DNA of 64,000 nucleotides, from NCBI GenBank assembly GCA_002917075.1, contig NTMA01000080.1, forward strand, positions 124,001 to 188,000, read 5' to 3'. Position numbers and translations under genes: made by a program. The notes under the pieces were generated by a model. That model had not been told where the DNA came from, did no database searches, and was given only the letters and a program-made list of their open reading frames with translations. Below are positions 56,064 through 64,000 of the stretch, piece by piece (within the stretch, counting starts at the first letter, position 1; each line of letters starts with the position of its first letter). The DNA comes from Hawksworthiomyces lignivorus (Eukaryota > Ascomycota > Sordariomycetes > Ophiostomatales > Ophiostomataceae).

Positions 56064-57182
56064 CTACGTGTGATAAACACCTCCTTCGAGCAACAGCATC
56101 ACTACAGCCTCGTGCCTATTCTCTGCAGCCCACTTTAAGGCCTCTCTATCGGCACTAGCACCCTTCTCGAGCAGCAGCTTTACTACTTCCCCACGCCTCT
56201 GTTGTAAAGCTTTATTAGCGGGGAGTGGCCATGCACTTGGCGCTGCTGTCGGACGCATATGCTCTTCTCGACATATTTGAACCGACTGGACTCGTTTAGA
56301 TCAACCAGCTCAAGTTTGTTCATCCTTTTCCCTTGTGAAATATTCCTCAGCTTCTGACACCGCCTTGACGTATATTCTAACCTCTTTTCTTTGGGTCGTC
56401 TTTCACGACACAAGGTAGGACAGCAAGCTGAATGCTTTGACAAGCTGGTCTGACAATATCCATAAAACGTATTGTCAGATGGACGCCTTTGTTGTCCACA
56501 GTAATAGCTCTGCTCGAGGCGGAATTGTTAGGGAGGATATTACTGGACTTGGAGAATGCGGCTGAAGAAGTGGCGAGAAGGCCGCCACTGCGATCCGATG
56601 ATTCCCAGGCGAAGAGGCTATGGTCATCCGAGATCTTCATTATTTCTTCCTGGAGCCTAGTAAATGCTCTTTTTCCCTCTCCATAAAGAATAGGCATGTT
56701 GACACTGAATATGCCCATTAGACAGTAGGCAGCATCCTCGGTCCTCTTCGTCTTCTTTTAGAGGCCCATGACATCCTCTGCGCAATGCTGGCACTTTCGA
56801 GACTGTCTCCTCGAAGGACATTTTCGGGTATATAGGTGATATTTAATATTTTCTCTCGTAGGGTGGACTTGGTACCGATTTCGTTCCGTGTCCGATTGAA
56901 AAAAATCACCACAGACGGAGCAATAGGTTCTTGAAGAGTCCAGCCTCTCTGGAACCATTCATTCTCGGAAAATTCCAAGGTTCCAGACAAGCCGTCGCAG
57001 GTGCTAGATTGCACATCGGCAAGGTAGGCGCATTTTAGCGCTTGAAGTTGTACCAAAAAGAAGATTAATTTGAGTAGCAGATAGATTTTGGCCGAGCTGA
57101 GTGATCGGTGCTTTGTGTAAAGGAAGCGCAAGGTTGGGCCTTTTGAGAAGCAGGAGACGGAGATGTTGGGTACAGACAGCAC
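56064..57182 (-). pseudogene. HET-domain protein with ankyrin tail, decayed
   Basis: This is a relic of a HET (heterokaryon incompatibility) protein with ankyrin repeats. Typical HET text is readable: AKIYLLL...ALKCAYLADVQSS, then WFQRGWTLQEPIAPSVVIFF, then EIGTKSTLREKILNITYIPE, then SASIAQRMSWASKR. A one-base frameshift near 56755 moves the next block (EDAAYCLMGIFSVNMPILYG, then GEGKRAFTRLQEEIMKISDD) to another frame. Further frame changes follow before KLELVDLNESSRFKYVEKSI. The end is an ankyrin piece, GEVVKLLLEKGASADREALKWAAE, ending at 56064. The N-terminal third of the HET domain is missing or unrecognisable. In the family, HET domains trigger cell death on non-self fusion; this copy cannot encode a complete one. 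Confidence 0.82.
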
Positions 57183-57941
57183 AACTGGCCTCAGACCTCC
57201 ACCTGCATAACGCCAGCGAATACTCGATTCGCCACAACTATACTGAGTCGTAGGCGTGAGGACCCCCTGCGCAGTGCTGTAGAGAAGTGGAGGATTTAGC
57301 TGTCTGAAGCTATTCTGCCCTCTCTCACCGCCCTGAGACCCTACAAAAAGGGAGAGCCAGACTGTTGAGTGATGCCACTAAGCCACTGTATCTTACCAGT
57401 TGGACACATGTAACAGTACACAGTAGGTAATTTAGTTAATTAAGTAAGTACTGCTGAACAAGCGTCTAGGTAGTAAGACGCTCTCTATCGCTAGAATAAG
57501 AGGAAGTCAATTGAGCTATAGTAAAACTCATCGATAAGAAACGATCTATAAATGTGTTTCCCATTGCACATTTAACACGAGTTGTCAGGGCTGTGAACTC
57601 GTTCGTCTCCGCTAACTTATGACAAGCCGATGTTACATGCGCGAGTCCTTCTCAAAATGACAAATGTGCGAAGCCTCGCACAGGCAGCGTGGGTAAGCAT
57701 CTTACTTTCGTTTAATGCAACGCTTATGCGGCGTATCGTAGTGTCTTTACGAAGTAGTGATGCTTTAGCCGATGCTTTGTTTGTATTGCCCGCGACTTTC
57801 TCCAAGGGGGGTTACTTTCGTTTTTGAATATTTGTTTTCTTCTTTTCTTTCATTTCTGTTATCCTTTTTTACATCATTTGAATCGGCCAACATCCCTTAC
57901 GACATCACTGAAACCATAAAGTTTCAGAAGTCGAAAACAGC
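57183..57941. other. Intergenic, 759 bp; no gene seen
   Basis: This lies between the HET relic and the F-box-like gene. The missing start of the HET gene would be expected here, but I cannot recognise it. A T-rich stretch (57810-57880) precedes the F-box-like start. Confidence 0.55.
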
Positions 57942-59168
57942 ATGGCTGAGATCCCAGATGAGAATCAAGACGGCCAGGAACGCGAGTCGTCTCGCCCGCC
58001 GGACCCGCAGCACGGGAGCCGGCTCATGCAGCTGCCGCAGGAGCTGCGCGAGATGATCTATGCAGCGCTCTTCTCATCGACGCGACTGGCCCTGGGCCAG
58101 CGGAACCGGGGCTGGTCGAACGAGGCCCATCCAGACCGGTGGCGCCGCGTCGTGCCGGCGCCGCACTCCCTGGCGATGCTGCGGACGTGCCGCCGGGCAC
58201 GCGCAGACATTGGCCGCGCCGGCTGGCTGAACCGGGTGCTGCTCTGCTTCGAGCGGCCCGAGGACCTGCTAGACACGCTGGCGGGCTTGTCGCAGGCGGC
58301 GCGGGCGGAGATCCGCCACGTGTGCGTCTCGGGCGAGCCCCTGCACCTGGCGCGGGAGCTAGCACGGGGCGGGGGCGAGGACGACGACGACGACGACGAC
58401 GACGTGGTCTTCGTCCGCCTCCCCGCCGTGCTCAAGCTGCTGCCGGGCCTGCGCCTCGATCGCCTCACCGTGCTGGCGGCCAGCAGCCACGCTTTCGCCT
58501 ACGAGACCCTCGCCCTGCTCGTCCGCGACGGCACCGGCTTCCGCGAGCTGCGCTGCGTCGTCCGCGACACCCTCTGCTTCGCCTACGACCGCATGCTCTG
58601 GCCCCGCCTCGACTTCCCCTCCGTCGTCCTCCCGGGCCACCCCCGCCACCGCTACCGCGAAGACCCCACCTGGCATGTCCGCCAGCCCCAGCCCGCCGGC
58701 TGGCAGGCCGACCTCGAGGCCCGCGACGGCCCGGCCTCCCATCCGGCCGTCCGCCTCTACCTGTCCGCCCGGCCCAGCAGCGACCGCCCGGGCTGCGCCG
58801 GCACGCCGGTCACCCCCGTGCTGCGCCCTGGCGCCGAGGCGCGCTGGGTGCCGCACGAGCAGGCACTCGCCGCCGGTGAGACTCTCGCCGCGTACGGCCA
58901 GCGCGAGGACCGCGACCTGCTGTCGCGGGCCAACCGCTTCAAGGAGGTCCTGGTCATCGTCGAGCGCGGCCGGGGCGTCGACTACGAGGAGAAGGAAGGA
59001 TCCCCCCTGCTGTCCTATGACCTGCGGCACGGCATGGAGCCCGACATGACGTGGGCGCAGTTCAAGCGGACGCTGCCAGAGCAGCGCTACGGCCTGGCGG
59101 ACCCCGGCGAGGATATCCCGGTCCTGGCAGATGCGTACGATTACATCGATGACTTTGTATGGCGCTGA
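57942..59168 (+). CDS. F-box-like (2EXR-type) fungal protein
   Basis: This is a single exon of 408 residues. The N-terminal segment LMQLPQELREMIYAALFSST, then AMLRTCRRARADIGRAGW, is the LPxELRxxIY pattern of the fungal 2EXR/F-box-like families, which are large and unassigned. A run of eight Asp (GEDDDDDDDD, about 146-155) lies in the middle. The C-terminus is acidic (DPGEDIPVLADAYDYIDDFV). The coding block has extreme third-position GC, unlike the AT-rich relics on either side. A 309-codon antisense frame is rejected as a shadow. No enzymatic motif is visible. Confidence 0.75.
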   Translation: MAEIPDENQDGQERESSRPPDPQHGSRLMQLPQELREMIYAALFSSTRLALGQRNRGWSNEAHPDRWRRVVPAPHSLAMLRTCRRARADIGRAGWLNRVLLCFERPEDLLDTLAGLSQAARAEIRHVCVSGEPLHLARELARGGGEDDDDDDDDVVFVRLPAVLKLLPGLRLDRLTVLAASSHAFAYETLALLVRDGTGFRELRCVVRDTLCFAYDRMLWPRLDFPSVVLPGHPRHRYREDPTWHVRQPQPAGWQADLEARDGPASHPAVRLYLSARPSSDRPGCAGTPVTPVLRPGAEARWVPHEQALAAGETLAAYGQREDRDLLSRANRFKEVLVIVERGRGVDYEEKEGSPLLSYDLRHGMEPDMTWAQFKRTLPEQRYGLADPGEDIPVLADAYDYIDDFVWR

Positions 59169-59700
59169 ACCGGAGTGGAGAGAAGTCGTAACGAGTGATC
59201 GGGGTGGTTCTCGGCTGAGGCTTAGGGCATAGCAAGATTTTAGGCTACGGTTGCTGGTATACTGGAGAATGTAGCTTGGTCTCTGCACTGAAGAAAAACG
59301 TTGATTGTAGGATCGTCGATGGCAGGATCAATAACAGATTAAGGTTTGGAGCTATCAACAGCGCTGTCTTCTGATCTGTCGTTAGTGTCACTATCTAATG
59401 ATGTATTATTAATGTCGCTGTCTTTTGATTTATCGTCGTTGTCGCTCTCCTCAAATGAAGGGCCGGATGGGCGACGTATCTTGAGTAGTCTATGATCGTT
59501 AGGGTATATCGTCAATGTGAGAAATGGAAAACTTTCGGTAGGACACGAATGTAGTAGCAAGATGTTCATATATACCTAGTAGAAAGTGATGTCAAAAATA
59601 CTTTGTCCATTGACTCGAGAAAATCAAGACAAAATGCCCCGACATCGTAACCGCCGTAAATAAAGTAATGATAGCTGTGCATATTTATAATAGTTCCGTT
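59169..59700. other. Intergenic, 532 bp; doubtful short frame
   Basis: A minus-strand 76-codon frame (59569-59339) has repeating Ser-Asp-Thr-Asn text (DSDINNTSLDSDTNDRSEDS). It starts at an ATG but has no other support. It may be part of the decayed ankyrin locus. Confidence 0.4.
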
Positions 59701-60839
59701 TTAATGGTGCTGTCGCTGATCGTTTAAGAGCTGCATGACAGCCTTGTGTTGGTTGTTGGTCCCCTGTAACACAGGTGTTTGGCCAAATCTATCTTTCGTG
59801 TCAACGGCGGTGCCTTTGTCAAGCAAGAGTCGTACGACAGCCTCGTATCCAGCATTGGGGGCCACCCAAAACGGCGTCCGACCATCTCTATCTTTCGCGT
59901 CTACGGCAGCGCCCTTGTCAAGCAGGAGTCGTGCGACAGCTTCGTATCCGTATTGAGCGGCCGTCCACAGCGGTGTTTCGCCAGAACCATCTTTTGTGTC
60001 AACGGCAGCACCTTTATCAAGCAAGAGTCTTACAATAGCATAGTATCCATATTTAGCAGCCGTCCAAAGCGGCGTTCTGCCAAGCTTATCTTTCGTGTCT
60101 AAGGCAGCACCTTTGTCAAGCAAGAGTTGAACGACAGCTTCGTTTCCACTTCGGGCGGCCGCCCAAAGCGGCGTTTCGCCACATTTATCTATCACATTAA
60201 CAGTTGCGCCTTTTTCAAGCAATAGTCGTACGACAGCTTCGTTCCCGTAGCTAGCGGCCGCCAAAAGCCGCGTTTTGCCCCTGTAGTCTTTTGCGTTAAC
60301 AGAAGCGCCCTTGTCAAGTAGGAGTCGTATTACATCTTCATTCCCGGACCAAGCTGCCCCCCATAGCGGCGTTTCACCCTCTTTATCTTTCCTGTCAACG
60401 GCGGCACCTTTGTCGAGCAGGAGTCGTACGACAGCTTCGTTGCCAAAGAAGGCGGCAGCAAATAGCGGTGTTTGGCCATCTTTCCTTTTGCATCAATGAT
60501 GGCACCTTTCTCTAGCAGGAGTCGTACGGGGGTTTCGTCATTGTAGCGGGCAGCCTTATACAGCTGCGTTTCGCCGAATTTATCTTTTGCGTTAATGCCG
60601 ACGCCTTTGCCAAGCAGGAGTTGTACGACAGCCTTGTATCCATTCTTGGCGGGCGTGCATATCAAGGAGGTTCTGTTAGGCCTTGCTTGGCCTCTGCTCG
60701 CTTTCTCTACCTTGGATAGCGGTTCATTTGTCAATGATGCGCAAGCCTCAGACTGGGTGTCCACTTGAAGTGAATTAGGTTGTACAGGCTTCTGCCCAGA
60801 AGCCCGCACTCGGAACGACGGCTTACTCCCTTCGGCCAT
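59701..60839 (-). pseudogene. Ankyrin-repeat protein with one frameshift
   Basis: The frame starts at ATG 60839 and has a single-base shift near 60487-60491; after that the correct text continues in another frame to the stop at 59701. Before the shift are 63 non-repeat residues and two repeats. After it come eight more, such as ETPLWAAARSGNEAVVQLLL and RTPLWTAAKYGYYAIVRLLL, each 33 residues. Ten repeats in all, ending QRQHH. Repeats are also alike as DNA (99-bp periodicity). No HET, NACHT or other effector domain precedes them. An assembly or sequencing error at the AAAAGGAAAG stretch could explain the shift, in which case the gene may be intact at about 379 residues. Confidence 0.8.
59770..60640 (-). 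repeat. 99-bp tandem coding repeats (ankyrin)
   Basis: About nine consecutive units of 99 bp share blocks such as GTCGTACGACTCCTGCT and AAAGGTGCCGCCGT with few changes. Recent duplication or gene conversion between units is likely. Confidence 0.85.
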
Positions 60840-61293
60840 GGTTAGCTTCAGTTAGCTCAAGCTCTAGAGAACCTGCGTATATGATTTTGAATTGCGTTCA
60901 CGACCGGATTGAGGACAAAAGCATAAAAACTGTGAGGATGTGCCCTTTAATAGACGGCCTCCCTGGCTATTTCGTGATTTTGGAAGGCATTTGTTGAGTT
61001 GGTCTGACTAAGCCTATTGGCAGGCAGAATGGTACTTCTATATCTGCAACACAGATATAACGCCTCAAAAGCATTCTGTCAGCGCAGTTGTGGAGAATGC
61101 ATTATCTTGCTGAATCTTGTCAAATTTAATTCATTCAGAACTATTAATCTAGAAGGCAGAAATCAGCCTTGGAGCAGCCAGGGAGGAGGCATTGTTGAGT
61201 AGTGCTCAGGTATGAGCAGCGGCAAATCCCTCACAGGGCATAACGTCATAGGTGGGATTTCGTTAATGGCGTGATCAGGATGGGTGTTTGCAC
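60840..61293. other. Intergenic, 454 bp; no gene seen
   Basis: This lies between the ankyrin start and the LINE relic. Nothing was recognised. Confidence 0.6.
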
Positions 61294-61578
61294 CTAAAGC
61301 CAGTGACCTGGTTGTAGACTGCCTGCGACTATACGGGCTAATGTGACGAAGAACGAAGGGCCAAACGCCCGTAAGAGGGCGGTGAAGAGGTTGTCTGGCC
61401 CTGCTACCTTGTGAGAGGATGTGGCGTGTATAGCTGCGGCTATTTCGTCTGCCGCGACTATTTGGCTAACGAAAGATCTAGGGTCTGGGGGCGTTCTACA
61501 GTAGGGGGGGGAATGGGTGGGCCGCGGAGACCGGGAAGAAGCAGGCGGCAAGGAGGAAATTAATTGTATTAAACACAT
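61294..61578 (-). pseudogene. LINE (Tad1-like) reverse-transcriptase relic
   Basis: A 94-codon fragment contains EIAAAIHATSSHKVAGPDNL, then FTALLRAFGPSFFVTLARIV and AGSLQPGHW. This is the start of a non-LTR reverse-transcriptase domain, where the family reads KAPGPDG; here the Pro is Ala and the Gly is Asn. No catalytic FADD block, endonuclease or poly-A tail is present nearby. It is a short, dead insert between the ankyrin gene and the secreted-protein gene. Confidence 0.75.
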
Positions 61579-61707
61579 ACAAAGCTATTGCTAGTTTTGA
61601 ACAAGAATGGAAACGCAATTTGATGCTGCTTAATTTGATTTGGCGTATTGTTAGCAGCATTGTTATATCAGTGGATGTATCGGCCGCCTTTCAACTAGTC
61701 ACTATCG

Positions 61708-64000
61708 TCAAGACTCGTCATCGGCGACCTGACTAATGTCAACTCCCGCGAGACCGTTTGTAAGTGGCGCATAACCGCACGACTTGATAGCAGCACCGGT
61801 GACCTGCTGTCTGATGTAGGGATCGTTGCTCATGAGCGACGCTACGCCAGCGTCAGTGTCATTGGAGAGGAACATCTTTGGGTAAACTGATCCGCTGGCG
61901 TAAATGCAGATGATAGGGAAGTAGATGTTGCCTCCTAGATCGCTGGCAACCATGTATGGCAGACCCGTCGACGTGTCGTTGTTCCCCGACCCATCCCCCC
62001 CGCTCAGCGTCGCTGCGGCGAGCACAATCGGCTGCGCTGTCCTGGGCATCTCGTTCGGCGCGTGCAGCCGCAGCCGTGACACACCCACAGTGGCCAGCGT
62101 GTCGGTATACGCGTGGAAGAACCGGCCGTGTGAGTCACCGACGACAAAGGTGCCAGAGGAGTCGGCCGCAAACCAGCCCGACCACTCCTTGTTGCTGTCC
62201 TCGTCCTGCGGCACTTTGTCTGAACTAACGGCGTACGTGTTGCCGTTGGGCGAGTATCGCAGCCGCAGTCCCTGGCTGCTGTCGCCGAGATCGTGCGTGT
62301 ATAGCTCTGCCATGATGCCGTCGTCAAAGGTTGAACTGCCTATGTCGCTGTCATCGATGTCCGTGTTGCCGTCCTGCCTGGCGTAGAGGCTTCTGGTGAG
62401 CGCTGGGGCGGGGAGCTCGGCGAGCCTGGCGCCCGAGCGGCGGGAAAACAGGTCGAAACAGTGGCTCTCCAGAGGGATAGACTCGTCGTCGAGGGGGATG
62501 TTCGTGACGTCGAAGACGTTGATGCTGACCTCGTTGCTGAACCCGACGGCTATGTCGATGCCATTGCAGAAGGTGTCCTCGGTGCTGTTCAGGCCGAACG
62601 ACGCGCCGAGGCCGGCAGAGACGAATAACCCCGGACGGTCGACGAGGGCGACGGATTTGTCAAAAGCTCCGTTAAGAAAGTTAAGACCGATGCCCAACGA
62701 GCCCTCGATGAAGAAAGTCGTCTTTAGGGAGATGGAGCCGTCGACATCAAATACTGGAGTGACGGCTGGCTTGAATCCAGTGGCAAAGGAGCTGGTGGAG
62801 TTGACAATATCTATACGTGCCTGTATATCGGTCCAGTCAGCCTTGACACCAGCCTGTAGGCTGCCCTCGACTCCGAGAGCCAAGCTAACACCCGCATCGA
62901 GCGTGAATTCCGGACCGACAATGACAACGCCAGGGATGGTAAATGGCGACAGCGGGATGCTCGCTATAGGTTTGGTGAAATCTTTATTCACCGAGGCCTC
63001 GGCCACGACTCCAAGCCCAAGGCCGGCGTGCATCGCTCCTGTGACTTCGATGAAGCCTGTCTGGAACTTGAGCTCGGACACAATAAAGGAGATCTGGCCG
63101 TTGAGGTTGAAGTCGCCCTGGACTCCGCACTCAACGCAGAAGAGGTCGACACTGGCCTTGACGCTAACATCATCGCCGACGTCCTGATCGACATTCAAAG
63201 ACAGAAGTTCGTAGCCCGCCTTGTCGTGAAACGGTGTTGTGACGATGTTGCCAATTTTCGACGTGTCAAAGGCAACCGGCGTCGTGAGGTTCTCATTGAT
63301 GGTAGTAAAGCTGGGGAGAGCTGACTGAACAGTATGGGCGGCGTCGATGACAGCATCAGCAGCCGTCTTGACAGCCGTCTCAACGACTTGCACAGCGTCT
63401 TTAACCGCACTCGCTACCTTTTTGAGGGCTTTCTTGATTCGGCTCCGCAGACTGCGCTTGTGCAGCGCCGACCCGAGGAGGTTCTCTGTGGCCAAGTCGG
63501 GCAGGTCCGATGTGCCGTAGAAGTCGTCAAGGGTGAGGCCGTATCGTGACAACGTCCGATTCAGCGCCTCTAGCTCCATAGGACCAATGATCTCATCCAT
63601 ATACTCATCATAATCAGAGTCACCACTCGGATCACCGAGCACCTCACCGCCAGCATCGATGAAGTTCTTGCCGCCGTTAGCAGTTGCATCGGCCTGCACA
63701 TTGACACCGTTCTTCTGGTTGAAGTTGTTAAAGTTGATGTCCATTGGCTTGCCCTCTCCAGTAGTGTCAGTCAAGGAGATATCTGTCGAATGACACGTGA
63801 TGATCTTAGAGTCGTCGTCACGTTCCTCGGAGGTGGCACGGATAAAGTAACGCTGTTGTGTGGAGTTCCAATTCATGCATGTGGATTCTGGTGTCACAAC
63901 AACGTAGTCACCCATTACCGGGCGGGTTTTTTCGTGCCATGAGTTCCAGGCATAGTTGTAAGCGTCTTCGGAGCTGAACTGCATCTTAATCCAACCGGCC
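61708..64000 (-). CDS. Large secreted-type protein (DUF7029/DUF7223-like), N-terminus outside window
   Basis: The open frame enters from the right edge and ends at 61708, at least 763 residues with no intron. The start AGWIKMQFSSEDAYNYAWNS matches my recall of the DUF7029 pattern, and the region at about 260-500 (LFCVECGVQGDFNLNGQISF, then AGLGLGVVAEASVNKDF and FTIPGVVIVGPEFTLDAGVS) that of DUF7223, both of unknown function in fungal secreted proteins. An amphipathic helix (SRIKKALKKVASAVKDAVQV) lies between. Dibasic sites (LHKRSLRSR, FSRRSG) suggest Kex2 processing. The C-terminal part has Asn-glycosylation sites and acid clusters, and ends CGYAPLTNGLAGVDISQVAD. The Met at 63984 is internal, since the frame is open upstream to the edge. 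Signal peptide not visible. Confidence 0.8.
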   Translation of the reverse strand, partial: AGWIKMQFSSEDAYNYAWNSWHEKTRPVMGDYVVVTPESTCMNWNSTQQRYFIRATSEERDDDSKIITCHSTDISLTDTTGEGKPMDINFNNFNQKNGVNVQADATANGGKNFIDAGGEVLGDPSGDSDYDEYMDEIIGPMELEALNRTLSRYGLTLDDFYGTSDLPDLATENLLGSALHKRSLRSRIKKALKKVASAVKDAVQVVETAVKTAADAVIDAAHTVQSALPSFTTINENLTTPVAFDTSKIGNIVTTPFHDKAGYELLSLNVDQDVGDDVSVKASVDLFCVECGVQGDFNLNGQISFIVSELKFQTGFIEVTGAMHAGLGLGVVAEASVNKDFTKPIASIPLSPFTIPGVVIVGPEFTLDAGVSLALGVEGSLQAGVKADWTDIQARIDIVNSTSSFATGFKPAVTPVFDVDGSISLKTTFFIEGSLGIGLNFLNGAFDKSVALVDRPGLFVSAGLGASFGLNSTEDTFCNGIDIAVGFSNEVSINVFDVTNIPLDDESIPLESHCFDLFSRRSGARLAELPAPALTRSLYARQDGNTDIDDSDIGSSTFDDGIMAELYTHDLGDSSQGLRLRYSPNGNTYAVSSDKVPQDEDSNKEWSGWFAADSSGTFVVGDSHGRFFHAYTDTLATVGVSRLRLHAPNEMPRTAQPIVLAAATLSGGDGSGNNDTSTGLPYMVASDLGGNIYFPIICIYASGSVYPKMFLSNDTDAGVASLMSNDPYIRQQVTGAAIKSCGYAPLTNGLAGVDISQVADDES

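Noticed and set aside
58359..59288. 309-codon minus-strand frame over the F-box-like gene
   Set aside because: It is an antisense shadow with a poly-Val run opposite the poly-Asp run; the plus strand has the F-box-like pattern.

Overview
This window is nuclear DNA of a filamentous ascomycete (Pezizomycotina), most likely a Sordariomycete. The evidence is short 50-140 bp GT-AG introns, strong G/C preference at third codon positions, widely spaced single genes, and gene families typical of moulds: Atg26, a GH7 cellulase, a siderophore-type MFS carrier, and HET and ankyrin sequences. I see no tRNA, rRNA or CRISPR array. All exon joins were worked out by hand from splice sites, reading phase and family resemblance.

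Layout. 1-2.5 kb: 5' part of ATG26 (minus, runs off the left edge). 4.7-6.7 kb: a decayed piggyBac element with perfect 32-bp inverted ends. 8-15 kb: a housekeeping-like block with CMR1 (minus), a divergent Mtf2-like mitochondrial protein (plus), a small uncharacterised three-exon protein and a DUF3500 protein. 15.1-16.1 kb: a Thr/Ser-rich secreted protein. 16-21 kb: gene-poor. 21-31 kb: a five-exon GH7 cellobiohydrolase and, 5.6 kb downstream, an intronless GH94 phosphorylase closest in my recall to fungal cellobionic acid phosphorylase. 34-39 kb: a BTB protein and FCP1 (convergent). 41.9-43.3 kb: an F-box-like protein.

43.6-52.1 kb is the most coherent block. It holds a siderophore-family MFS transporter, an M20 amidohydrolase, and a divergently transcribed 1001-residue hydantoinase/oxoprolinase fused to a DUF917 domain. 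The promoter between the last two carries three clustered GATA-factor sites. I infer a nitrogen-controlled route that opens a cyclic amide and then hydrolyses the linear product. This is the best candidate for an undescribed small system.

52.6-54.1 kb: a decayed Tc1 (DD34E) transposon with 43-bp inverted ends. 54-64 kb is accessory and decaying: a Ser-rich secreted protein, a HET-ankyrin pseudogene, an F-box-like gene, a frameshifted ten-repeat ankyrin gene, a LINE reverse-transcriptase relic, and the C-terminal 760 residues of a large secreted-type protein that runs off the right edge.
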